A DNA stretch of 64,000 bases from Ursus arctos. Lineage: Eukaryota; Chordata; Mammalia; Carnivora; Ursidae. Shown here in pieces: positions 32,761 through 41,644 of the stretch; the first letter of the stretch is position 1; each line of letters opens with the position of its first letter. Position numbers and translations under genes: made by a program. Under the pieces are notes generated by a model, which was not told where the DNA came from, made no database searches, and saw nothing but the letters and a program-made list of their open reading frames with translations. The stretch is from assembly GCF_023065955.2 (NCBI RefSeq), contig NW_026622808.1, positions 48,496,475-48,560,474 of the forward strand, in the 5' to 3' direction.

Positions 32761-32896
32761 ATATACCGATGTTTACATACATATACGCTTAAACATGTAC
32801 ACATATACATGCATATACATTCATACACATATCTTTGAAATCATGAATTCACATCAAATCCCCAATTTCCAAACTACAGGGTTCTTTCTTGTCTTT

Positions 32897-33143
32897 CCCC
32901 ATTTCATGTCTTTTTTTTTTTTTTTTAAAGATTTTGTTTAATTTAGGGAGAGAGAGAGCATGCAAGCAGAAGGGCAGAGGGAGACGTAGAGAGAGAGAGA
33001 GAATCTCACAAGCGGGCTCTGCACTGAGCACAGAGCCTTAAAGGAGCTCGATTCCATGACCGTGAGATCACGACCTGAGCCGAAACCAAGAGTTGGAAGC
33101 TCAACTGACTGAGCCACCCAGGTGCTCCCCACTTCATGTCTTT
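32897..33143 (-). mobile_element. CAN-SINE (older type), 17 bp TSD
   Basis: CCCCATTTCATGTCTTT (32897-32913) and CCCCACTTCATGTCTTT (33127-33143) differ at one base. The SINE between has a T-tail, 'gcatgcaagcagaagggcag', 'cctgagccgaaaccaagagt' and 'gactgagccacccaggtgct'. Confidence 0.92.
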
Positions 33144-33357
33144 ATGTACCTTCTTCCTCACTGGAACTCCTGGCTCCCAAATTTATTCATTTGCTCAATC
33201 TTGTAATACGTCCAAGATAGTTTCATAATTGCTTCACCCCTACCATTACAAAGAACAACCGTTGTTAAAAACTGCTCAGGATTAGTTTGCAATTCTTGCC
33301 CTCACCCCACTCCACTCTACCCCACTGGAAGCATATAGTCAGTTACTTGGATTAGTT

Positions 33358-33411
33358 CGTCCTTCCTTCCTTCTTTCCTTCTTTTCTCCCTCTCTTCCTT
33401 TCTCTCTTTCT
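33358..33411 (+). repeat. (TTCC)n-type pyrimidine tract
   Basis: 54 bp of nearly pure C/T built from TTCC, TTCT and CTCT units. Confidence 0.9.
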
Positions 33412-33488
33412 ATGTCACTTAGGAGTGGTTATGACAATCATATGAAATACAATTGAATTTATGTGGTTCAGTTTGCTTTTGGTTTTAG

Positions 33489-33597
33489 TCTTCTTCCATC
33501 TTCCTTCCTTTTCTTCCTTCCTTCCTTCCTTCCTTCCTTCCTTCCTCCCTCCTTCCTTTCTCTCTTTCTTTCTTTCGTCCGTTCGTTCTTTCTTTCA
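33489..33597 (+). repeat. (TTCC)n/(TTTC)n tetranucleotide array
   Basis: About 110 bp of C/T units: a run of perfect TTCC, then TCCC, TTTC and a 'gtccgttcgttc' variant. Likely length-polymorphic. Long polypurine/polypyrimidine tracts can adopt triplex structure. Confidence 0.93.
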
Positions 33598-33924
33598 TTT
33601 ATATGTAGAAAATTAAAAGCTTCAGAAAGTCAAACTATACACAAAAAGGAATATTCAGAGTTATCCCTTCTTTCCATATCTCTTTCACTCCTTCTCCAGC
33701 CCCACATACGAATGTACTATGAACAAAAATATGCACACTAAACACATTGATATGGTTTCATATGCAGGAACCAGAAGAGATGGAATGGAGTTAAAGGTGG
33801 CTTAATTGATCAACTGATCAAGATGGGGCCATGCACGATAGCTTGGTGATGATGATGTTCATGAACTGAGGGACACGTCTGACTGCACTGCCAAGTACTT
33901 CAGGTTACAATTTTTTTCCCAAAG

Positions 33925-34060
33925 CCCCAAAGACATACAGCAGCACTGCCCAATGTATGCTCTGCAGAACGCTAGTCTCATGAGACATTCACTAGGGGAA
34001 AACATGTTCCTGGTGAAATTAAAAATGGGTAACATTAGACATCTGATTCCCTTGGAAGTC
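33925..34060 (+). repeat. Possible hAT-type fragment
   Basis: 'atgctctgcagaacgctagt' then 'ctcatgagacattcactagg' and 'ggaaaacatgttcctggt' resembles an old Charlie-class non-autonomous repeat. The family is not fixed. Confidence 0.3.
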
Positions 34061-34119
34061 TTTCTGTCAAGAAACTGTTTCTATGAATTGGACTTTTTTT
34101 GTTTAACTTACAGAAACTG

Positions 34120-34405
34120 TAGAAAAGTGATTGCTGGGATCTGAGGGATGGGGGAATAGGAAGAGCTTAATAAAAGTGAAAATGTTCAGATGAATAAGGT
34201 CTGAAGAACTAATAAAAACATTCTGACTGTAGTTGGTCACACTGTACTGTATAACTGAAATTCGCTAAGAAAATAGAACTGTAACATTCTCCCATACACA
34301 CACAAAATAAATATGTCAGGTGAGGGATGTGTTAATTAACTACATGGGGGGATCCTTTCACGATGTATGTGTATATCACATCATCACACGGTATACTCAT
34401 TCATC
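34120..34405 (+). mobile_element. L1 3'UTR end (sense)
   Basis: Order 'attgctgggatctgagggat', 'tcagatgaataaggtctgaa', 'tcacactgtactgtataact', 'gaaattcgctaagaaaatag', 'gatgtgttaattaactacat', 'tatatcacatcatcacacgg' is a well-known L1 3'UTR series. 5'-truncated, moderately old. Confidence 0.7.
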
Positions 34406-34449
34406 TTTCAGAAGCAGTCTTCAGGGGAGCTAATTTCGGGAAGTGTGGG

Positions 34450-34640
34450 TCCATTCTCATTTGTTCGTCCGTAAGCATTTACTGACCGTTACCTCGGTGC
34501 TAGGCGCTGTTTTTGGTGCTGTGGATGGGCAGCCAACAAAACAAATGAAGTACCCATCCTTGTGAAATGTATATTTCATGAGGGTTTAGGGGGGTGGTGA
34601 GGCAGACAGAAATACCACATCTGGCAGTGACAGCTAGTAT
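34450..34640 (-). mobile_element. L2 3' end (antisense)
   Basis: 'gtaagcatttactgaccgtt', 'ggtgctaggcgctgtttttg', 'gcagccaacaaaacaaatga' and 'ggtggtgaggcagacagaaa' match antisense L2 3' end, as at 39660. Confidence 0.6.
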
Positions 34641-34644
34641 CCAC

Positions 34645-37020
34645 TAATGTATCTACTCAGTAAAGATGAATAAAGCCTGCCAATTTCCTTTCTTCCTTTG
34701 GGAAGCCTTCAAAATGACTTCAAAATGCTCAACTCGAAGGAAAAAAAAAGTGGAAGGATACGTGCCTCAACCAACCCAGATGCTAAGCATCAGGTCAAGA
34801 GGGAACATATCAAGGGGCTTCACCCAACTACTCCATCTGCATACATCTAAGTACAAGCCAAAAATTAAGGGTATAAAATTAAAAAAAAATCAAGGGAGAA
34901 ATTCTTGAGTTTTTAATCATATTCCCATGTTGATAAAATATTTATGAGCTCCCCTTCAATTAATTAGAATAAACTATGTAACACTGCAGGAAACAAATTG
35001 AAAATTTAATAAAGTAAGTTCACTTCCAATTTCTTCTGAAGAAAGAAGCTAATTATATTTAGTTCTGTAATTATAACTTTAATTAAAATATAATGCAAAA
35101 TATTCCATAAAGTGAAAACAGTGCTGAGTAATAAAATGGGGCCTTTAAGACAATTTGCTGTTTAGATGAAAATTTATAATTTAAAATGAAGACTTCAGTG
35201 TACCATTTTCCAAAAACTTCATGCTTTCAGTATAAATGTAATTTAACAACCTTCTTGTAAAGACTAATCAATGTTTATTTACTGATTTAAATCTATTTCC
35301 TTCTATTTCTTGTGTGCAAAAATCTTCTTTTCCTTTGTTTTGGTCATGTTCCTTGTTAAGAAGATACCGCTATTTCCCGCTTCCCTATCATAATTGGCAG
35401 CACATTCCTTTTGAGTTTGGGCATGGCTTGAAACTTTCAACGACTTGAAACTTAGAAGTGCAGATGCTCTTAGAAGGGTGCTCACCTATCAGTCCCCTTC
35501 ACCTGGCTGGCACGGAGATGATCGGATTGCTGCAGGCGGACATCCAGGTAGAAGGAAATTTAGATCCTCTGAAATGAAATTAGGAAGGTGATGAAATAAC
35601 TTTCTGGTGATGTTTTTAATAATTATTTGCTCTCAAACACCTCTCAGAGGAATACAGTCGACTAATAGGGGTGCCCAGACATCAGACTTAAATTGCAAAG
35701 TCTCCTGGAATTCGGGGCCATTTGCCATGATGTTTCATATCCGTTTCTAAAGGCCCATTAGACTGCCCTTTAATTTGAAAGCTATCTGCTTTTACCCAAA
35801 TCACAGAGGTTTATGGAAGGGAAATGCCAAGCTTGAAAAGCTCATACCTTTTCAACTCAACATCTCTTTATACTTTTTAGCATTCAAGGATTCACGTGGT
35901 TTCATCCGAATCGATTTAAAATGGCTAAAAAATATTTATTAAGTGCATACTGTATAAAGATAGTATAATTTCTGTGCAAAAATATCTCCCCGAGGAGTGT
36001 CAAAAGTCAGATTGCTATGTCACACTGTCCCCTGACCTCATATTTAGTTTCAGTATGATCGGCGTTGACCCCTGTGACTTTAATTCAGTTGGTTTGAGAA
36101 ACATAGTGGGTGTTTAGAGTCTTCTAGAGTTGGGTAATATGGTTCTTAACTCTAAGACATTAGAACCCTAGTGGCTGACGTTGAGTGAATGAGGGAGTCC
36201 CGGCCACCAGTCGGTCTGTCTTTCCTTCCATGCAGAGCTTGCCTTGCCCTGTAGGAGGGGAATTGAGAGCTGAAGTAAGGACGGACTGAGTAGGGAGAGG
36301 GGGGTCATCAGCAATTTGCATGTGGAGAATAAAATACCTTTTGCCTATGATTGGGGTCACAGGAACTTGCAGATGGTTCCCTTTACTACGAGATAATCAA
36401 GCAAAGATGTTGACTGGGGGCTGCTGGCCTGCAGGGCAATGATGCCTTCAGAGTTATTCTCTCTTGCTGTTCTGTGTTAGGGTCCACAACCTTGAGTACC
36501 CTTCCAATGACACTCGAGAACATTCCAGAACACTCTCTTGATCTTTCCAGAAAGGTCTGGTGGCTTTGGGCAGGAACTTTATATGTTTCTCTGTGTCTCA
36601 CGTGGGGTCTGCACATACTGCGTGCTCTAATTTTTACTGCCTGTTTAATTGCAATCAATAAAACTATTCAAAACATTATTTGGGAAAGTTTGGCTTATTC
36701 TAATAAGTCAAACCACAGCAGGGACGTGTTTAGAGGAGTCCATCAGCTCTCCGGGCCCTTATCCCAGCTTACATCCCTGATATAATGGATGTAAACAGGT
36801 TGACGAGCATCTTTTCCTATCTTTTGCTATACGTGGGTTTCAGTGTTTGTAACCCAAACGGTATACTAAACACAACACTCTGCATCTTCTTTTCAGGTTT
36901 TGTAAAAGCATGCACTTGCCGGCAGAGCCTGTCTGCTGTTAGCACAGAAACCTAGTGAGGGTGTCCTACTGGAGGCAGCATCTATGCCATTACAGCTGCA
37001 GAACAGAGCGGTTGAAAAAG
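34645..37020. other. Repeat-poor block with TAATTA cluster
   Basis: About 2.4 kb without a recognised transposon. Four TAATTA cores fall within 125 bp (34961, 35050, 35068, 35080), followed by an octamer-like ATGCAAAA (35092). Sequence around 35640-35850 also looks undecayed. Frames such as 36386-36658 and 36474-36785 overlap on opposite strands and have no domain. A regulatory role is inference only. Confidence 0.4.
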
Positions 37021-37024
37021 GGGG

Positions 37025-37245
37025 AGGATGAGAGCGTGCATTTTACCCCTTAGGGGATAGTTGACGGGCTGGAGGCATTTTTGGTTGTCATACCTATAGG
37101 GGGTAGCTCTGGTGTCTAGGGGGTAGAGGGCAGGGATTGCTGTGAAACATTCTTCAGTGCACAGGACAGCGTCCTCTCCTCACAGGCAAAGAATTATCCC
37201 ACCCAAAATGTCCATGGTGTCAGGATTGAAAAACTCTAGAATGGA
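37025..37245 (+). mobile_element. MER20 (hAT-Charlie)
   Basis: 'ggaggcatttttggttgtca', 'tagctctggtgtctaggggg', 'tagagggcagggattgctgt', 'cagtgcacaggacagcgtcc', 'caaagaattatcccacccaa' and a final 'gattgaaaaactctag' give the MER20 order. Same family and strand as 17025-17278. Confidence 0.78.
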
Positions 37246-37399
37246 GGAACTTTGAGGACGCTGAACCCAAAAGGGTAAAGGAGGGGTTTGTTCTCATGCT
37301 TGTGGGGAATCCTGCTGGGAAAGAATATAGAACCATACATCTTTTCTACACAGTGCGTTTCCCATTTATAATGTACTTTCCTGTTTCTAATGTGCTCTC

Positions 37400-37776
37400 T
37401 TATTATTATGGGTTATATGTTTATGACCCCCCCCCCCAATTCATCTCTCAAAATCTTCACATCCAGTGTGATGGTATTAGGAGGTGAGGCCTTTGGGAGG
37501 TGATTGGGTCGTGAGGGTGGAGCCCTCAAGCCTGGGATTCATGCCCTGAGAAAAGGGACTTGGGAGAGCTCTTCTCTCCTGCCCTCTGCCCACCGTATGA
37601 AGACACAAGGAGAAGTCAGCGGTCTGCATCCCAGGAGAGCACCCTCATCAGAATCCGACCATTCTGGTAATTTCGATCTGGGACTTCCAGCCTCCAGGAC
37701 CGTGGGAAATAAAATTCTGTTGTTTAAGCCACCAGATCCATGGCTGTTTGTTACGGCAGCCGGAATTGACAAGACA
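37400..37776 (+). mobile_element. ERVL-MaLR-type LTR (MLT1-like)
   Basis: 'gatggtattaggaggtgagg', 'cctttgggaggtgattgggt', 'cgtgagggtggagccctcaa', 'cttccagcctccaggaccgt', 'gaaataaaattctgttgttt' (poly(A) signal context), 'aagccaccagatccatggct' and 'ttgttacggcagccggaatt' follow a MaLR LTR. A ten-C run lies at 37428-37437. Solo LTR, no internal sequence. The 97-codon plus frame inside it (37504-37797) is not a gene. Confidence 0.65.
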
Positions 37777-37779
37777 TTT

Positions 37780-38090
37780 ACCTCATCCCCGCTCTAGGGC
37801 TTACAAATCAAGTGCAAGTTCCCTCTTTAAACCTTTGCTTCTCGTGGGTTAAAGGGACCTAGTAACAGCATCAGCCTCACAGGACTACTGCACGAATTCA
37901 GGGAGATGGTGCACCCGAAGACGTAGCTCTTTGCTGGGCCAGGATGTGCTCAATATGCATACGTTGTTCCTATTGTTTAGGATTCAGGGTTTTACTGGGT
38001 AAACAGAAATCACTGCAGGTGTTCCGCTACAAAGAGACTGAATTCTGGGGATTAGAGATTTGTGCAATTTTTGGAAAGTGTGAGGGAGGA
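37780..38090. other. Unassigned DNA
   Basis: No feature is recognised in this ~310 bp between the LTR and the next SINE. Confidence 0.4.
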
Positions 38091-38097
38091 AAGGTCA

Positions 38098-38333
38098 GGA
38101 AAGCCATTTCTTTCTTCCTTTTTAAAAATTTTTAGAAAGATTTTATTTATTTGAGAGAGAGAGAACACAAGGGGGAGTGGAGGGCCAGAGGCAGAGAGGG
38201 AGGGAGAGGCAGACTCCCTGCTGAGCAGGGAGCCCAACGTGAGGCTCGATCCCAGGACCCTGGGATCATGACCTGAGTCGAAGGCAGATGCTTAACGAAC
38301 TGAGCCACCCAGGCGCCCCTGGAAAGCCATTTC
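38098..38333 (-). mobile_element. CAN-SINE, antisense, perfect 13 bp TSD
   Basis: GGAAAGCCATTTC is exact at 38098-38110 and 38321-38333; the SINE occupies 38111-38320. It reads 'aagattttatttatttgaga', 'gcagactccctgctgagcag', 'ggaccctgggatcatgacct' and 'gagccacccaggcgcccct'. Confidence 0.95.
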
Positions 38334-38335
38334 GA

Positions 38336-38720
38336 ATCCCCTCAGCCTGCAGCCCTGAACTGTCTGGTGTGGGCGCTCCCTGCGAGCTGCTGGGATTCTG
38401 AAGAGCTCTGGGAAGCCCCATGGAGCCGCGCAGCCCCCATATTAGGGGCGAGAGCCCGGAGTCCTGCAGCGCTGACGCAGGTGAGGCATGGGAGTTTACT
38501 TGGAAGCTGCTGAGAACAGCACAGCTGTCACATCGCCTTTTCCTGGTAATCCACTGCTTTCCCTTCTGTCCCCCACATCTTCTACAATTGATTTTTCCTG
38601 GCAGAAGCCAACTGGAGGGTGTTCCATGAAAGGGATTTGGGGACTTGTTCTGGCTTCTTCTGTGCAATGCAGAGGACACCCCAGAAGGGATGGCAATGAC
38701 ATCAAAGTGACAACAGACAA
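38336..38720 (+). other. GC/CpG-dense pocket with splice-donor match
   Basis: Eight CpGs fall within ~105 bp (38374-38477), unlike the CpG-poor surroundings. An ATG at 38420 opens a frame, and CAG|GTGAGG at 38478-38486 is a strong 5' splice-site match 20 codons plus one base later. A GC-box-like 'ggggcg' lies at 38445-38450. This could be a small unrecorded first exon or chance. The 171-codon minus frame 38266-38781, the longest in the window, spans it but ends in antisense SINE sequence and shows no domain. Confidence 0.25.
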
Positions 38721-38724
38721 TTTG

Positions 38725-38890
38725 ATGGACGTTTTTAGTGCTCTTATCCCTGCGGTTCTTCGAAGTAGGTGTTAGCCTCACTTTTTAGATGAGAAAATTG
38801 CCACTTGGGGAGGTGATGTGATTCTTCTCAAAGCCTAATTTGTGGCGACCTGAACTCCAAATTCAATCCTCCTTCCACGCTACCATCTCC
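38725..38890 (-). repeat. MIR (antisense)
   Basis: 'aagtaggtgttagcctcact', 'ttttagatgagaaaattgcc', 'ggggaggtgatgtgattctt', 'ctgaactccaaattcaatcc' is antisense MIR. Confidence 0.65.
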
Positions 38891-39179
38891 TAGATGTAGT
38901 CCAAAATTTAGCTACCATTTTGGAGTCGTTAAAAAAAATTAAAGCCTTATTTTCTGAAATGTCTTTCTCTCATAGGTCTTAATATCTTTATTATTCATTT
39001 GTGTTAAAATGTGAAATCCTCTTTTAAAGTAACAATAAAGTAGTAGAGCAAAGTAGCCATAAAGACATTATTGATTATTTATACCTTTGACAAAAAATCT
39101 TCTTCCTCAAATTAGAGTATTACGTCAAAAAGACCCTATTGTCCCTGTGGCTAGTTTCCCTATAGAGGAATGGAATGGA

Positions 39180-39360
39180 AAGAGGGTGGATTTTAGATCT
39201 TGACCTGGGTTTTGTGATTTCTTTCTAAGTGATTTCGAACAAGCTACCAGACTCCCCGAGCTCTAGTATTCTCATAAACAGAATGGAGATGACATCCTAT
39301 GTCTTAGAGGTGTGATACGAAGATTAACGAAATAGGGTAATGCCAAGAAAGCATAGACAA
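39180..39360 (+). repeat. MIR (sense)
   Basis: 'tagatcttgacctgggtttt', 'cgaacaagctaccagactcc', 'ccgagctctagtattctcat', 'aaacagaatggagatgacat' and 'gaagattaacgaaatagggt' form the sense MIR series. Confidence 0.65.
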
Positions 39361-39369
39361 AGCTTATTT

Positions 39370-39655
39370 CTTTCCACACTTGTTTGAAAAATATTTGAGG
39401 TGCATCATTCTGTTAGGTGCTAAACATCATGAGGATAGATGATGTCCCAGCTCCCATGGTATATATAATCTAGTGGGTTTAGACATTATACACAAATAAA
39501 TTACATATTAATGAGATAGCACAGAACTTCACAATCACATAAAGAAACAGGGTGATAGGCCAGGGCGTAGGGGTGTGGAAGGGCATTGTAGATAGTTAAT
39601 CCACCTTGAGGAGGTGGGTATTTGATCTAAGACTTGAAGCATTAAATTAATTTTT
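39370..39655 (-). mobile_element. L2 fragment (antisense)
   Basis: 'gttaggtgctaaacatcatg', 'gatgatgtcccagctcccat', 'gaggaggtgggtatttgatc' then 'taagacttgaag' follow antisense L2. A second, better preserved L2 begins immediately after. Confidence 0.5.
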
Positions 39656-40205
39656 TCTTCAAATTTGGGCTGAAAGACCTGACTTGTGCCGGGCACTGTT
39701 CTAGGCACTGGAGGTAAAGCGATGAACAAAACTGGCAGTCTCTGTCCTCCGTTCTAGTGAGGGGAGACAGGCAACAGACAAATCACATAAGTAATTATAT
39801 AGTATCTCAGAGGATGCTCCATTCTATCAGATAAGTAAATAGATAAGTAGAGAACACGTCACTGCTAAGAAGACATTTGAGCAGACCCTGAAGGACTCCT
39901 AGATGAGCCACGAGAATATCTAGAAGAAGACCACTCGAGGCAGTTGGAAAAGCAAATGCAGAGGCTGTGAGGCAGGAGCATGCCCGTTGGTTTGAGGAAA
40001 GCTAGGAACCTAGGAACCTAAGTGACTGGAGTAGAGGGAACAAGGGAGAGGGTGGTAGAAGAGAAGCTCTGAGAGGTAAGCAGGGGTTCAGACCACATGT
40101 AGCTTTGTAGTTTATTGTAAAAACATTGCCTTTTGCTTTGAGTGAGACGGATGATTCTTCCTGTGGAAAACAGACTGTAGGGAACAAGTGTGAGAGAGTA
40201 AACAT

Positions 40206-40445
40206 CCATTCGGATGCTAGAGCAATTCTCCAAGTGAGTCATGATGGTGGCTTGAGCCAGAATGGTAGTGGGGATGGTGGATGGTGGTGATAAGTAGTGG
40301 GATTCTAGATCAATTTTGAGGATTTGAGAGAAGAACCACCCATTTGGATGCTAGAGCAATTCTCCAAGTGAGTCATGATGGTGGCTTGAGCCAGAATGGT
40401 AGTGGAGATGGTGATAAGTAGTGGGATTCTAGATAAATTTTGAGG
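40206..40445. repeat. Recent tandem duplication within L2
   Basis: Unit 1 (from 40206) and unit 2 (from 40340) are offset by 134 bp. About 105-115 bp align with only three substitutions and one ~10 bp indel (in a GATGGTG-rich stretch). Both share 'ggatgctagagcaattctcc' and 'gtcatgatggtggcttgagc'. This divergence is far lower than that expected for the L2 copy itself, so the duplication is much younger. Confidence 0.92.
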
Positions 40446-41040
40446 GTAAGGCCAACAGGAGGCATAGAGTGAAAGATTGAATATTGGATACAAAATGAAG
40501 GAAGAGTCAAGGTTGTCTCCAAGATTTGGGGCCAGAGCAGTTCAGAAGATGAAGTTGTCATGTATGGAAATGGGGAAGCAAGTTTCAGGGTGAGAATCAA
40601 AAGTTCTATTAAGGTCTTGTTAAGTTTCAGAAGCTTATTAGACATCGACATGTAAGTGGAAGTCGGAGGTTTATGGAAAAGTCAAAGATAGAGATCTCAG
40701 TTGGAGAGTTGAAAGTATGTAGATGGTATTGAAACCCACAAAACTAAGTGAGATCACTGAGGATGAGGTCCTAGGTCTAAGGTCTGGGGCACTGCAATTT
40801 ACAAGTGGAGCAGAGAAAGGGGAGCCAACTGGAAGGATCATTAGTAAGGTAGGAGACTGTCAAGGGAAGGAACTGCTTCAAAAAGGAAGGTTGGTCAATT
40901 GTGTCAAATGCTGGGAATAATTCAGGTAAGGCAAAGACTGAAAATCCTTGGACTTAGCAAAGTGAGGTCATTGGTGATGTTGACATGAGCAGTTTTGGTA
41001 TAGTGATATAAACGTAAACTGGATTGAGGTAGGATGAAGA

Positions 41041-41271
41041 AAGATTGTGAGAGGGGCGCCTGGGTGGCACAGCGGTTAAGCGTCTGCCTTCGGCTCAGGG
41101 CGTGATCCCGGCGTTATGGGATCGAGCCCCACATCGGGCTCCTTCGCTAGGAGCCTGCTTCTTCCTCTCCCACTCCCCCTGCTTGTGTTCCCTCTCTCGC
41201 TGGCTGTCTCTATCTCTGTCGAATAAATAAATAAAAATCTTAAAAAAAAAAAAAAAAGAAAGATTGTGAGA
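41041..41271 (+). mobile_element. CAN-SINE, ursid-type, near-consensus, 13 bp TSD
   Basis: AAAGATTGTGAGA at 41041-41053 and 41259-41271 flanks the SINE (41054-41258): 'ggggcgcctgggtggcacag', 'cggttaagcgtctgccttcg', 'atcccggcgttatgggatcg', (AAATA)n and a long A-run. Intact CpGs mark it as one of the freshest insertions here. Confidence 0.96.
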
Positions 41272-41364
41272 AAAGCAATTAAACTCTCTTTGAAGAGCAA
41301 AGAAATGGGAAATAACTTGGAGGTGGGGGGGCAGTTGTGTGGTAAAAAGAGGGTACACTGTCGC

Positions 41365-41640
41365 TTTAGAGTCACCAGAAGTTCAAAGTGCAAAGGTGCT
41401 TCAGAATCTCCTGGAGACTTTGTTAAAATGAGATCTCTGGCCCCATCCCAATTTCAAAAGCGCATCAGAATCTCTTGAGGGGCAGGATGGTGAAAACAAG
41501 ACATCTGGGTTGACCCTAGAGTTACTGACTCCTTAGATCAAAGGTGAGGCCCAAGAACTTGCCTTTCTATCATGATTTCAGATGATGCAGATGCTGCTGG
41601 TCCAGGGAAAGCATTTTGATTATCACTGCTCGTGAGTATC
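41365..41640. mobile_element. MER5A-type hAT elements, opposed halves
   Basis: 41365-41455 reads as sense MER5 ('cttcagaatctcctggagac', 'ctctggccccatcccaattt'). 41465-41640 reads as antisense ('gcatcagaatctcttgaggg', 'caaaggtgaggcccaagaac', 'gcagatgctgctggtccagg'). Either two MER5A copies met head to head or one copy was rearranged. Confidence 0.6.
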
Positions 41641-41644
41641 GATT

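Larger units (their letters stand above)
33145..33920. other. Unique DNA with pyrimidine microsatellites
   Basis: Apart from the two (TTCC)n-type tracts no element is recognised. The 92-codon frame at 33463-33741 is largely the microsatellite. Confidence 0.45.
39660..41364 (-). mobile_element. L2 LINE 3' portion (antisense), SINE-interrupted
   Basis: 'gccgggcactgttctaggca', 'gatgaacaaaactggcagtc', 'gaggcaggagcatgcccgtt', 'tggtggcttgagccagaatg', 'gtcaaggttgtctccaagat', 'ggtcaattgtgtcaaatgct' and 'gaggtcattggtgatgttga' give ~1.4 kb of colinear antisense L2. It contains a recent tandem duplication (40206-40445) and a SINE (41054-41258). Edges are approximate; no frame is intact. Confidence 0.7.

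Noticed and set aside
33358..33597. Repeated TTCC arrays considered as a CRISPR-like or satellite array
   Set aside because: The unit is 4 bp with no spacers; it is an ordinary pyrimidine microsatellite.
37504..37797. 97-codon plus-strand frame near a GC-rich stretch
   Set aside because: It lies within the MLT1-like LTR, and the opposite strand is equally open (37539-37772).
38266..38781. Longest open frame in the window, 171 codons, minus strand
   Set aside because: It runs from MIR through unique DNA into antisense SINE sequence at its C-terminus, with no domain, signal peptide or defensible start. Frames of this length arise by chance in GC-richer stretches.
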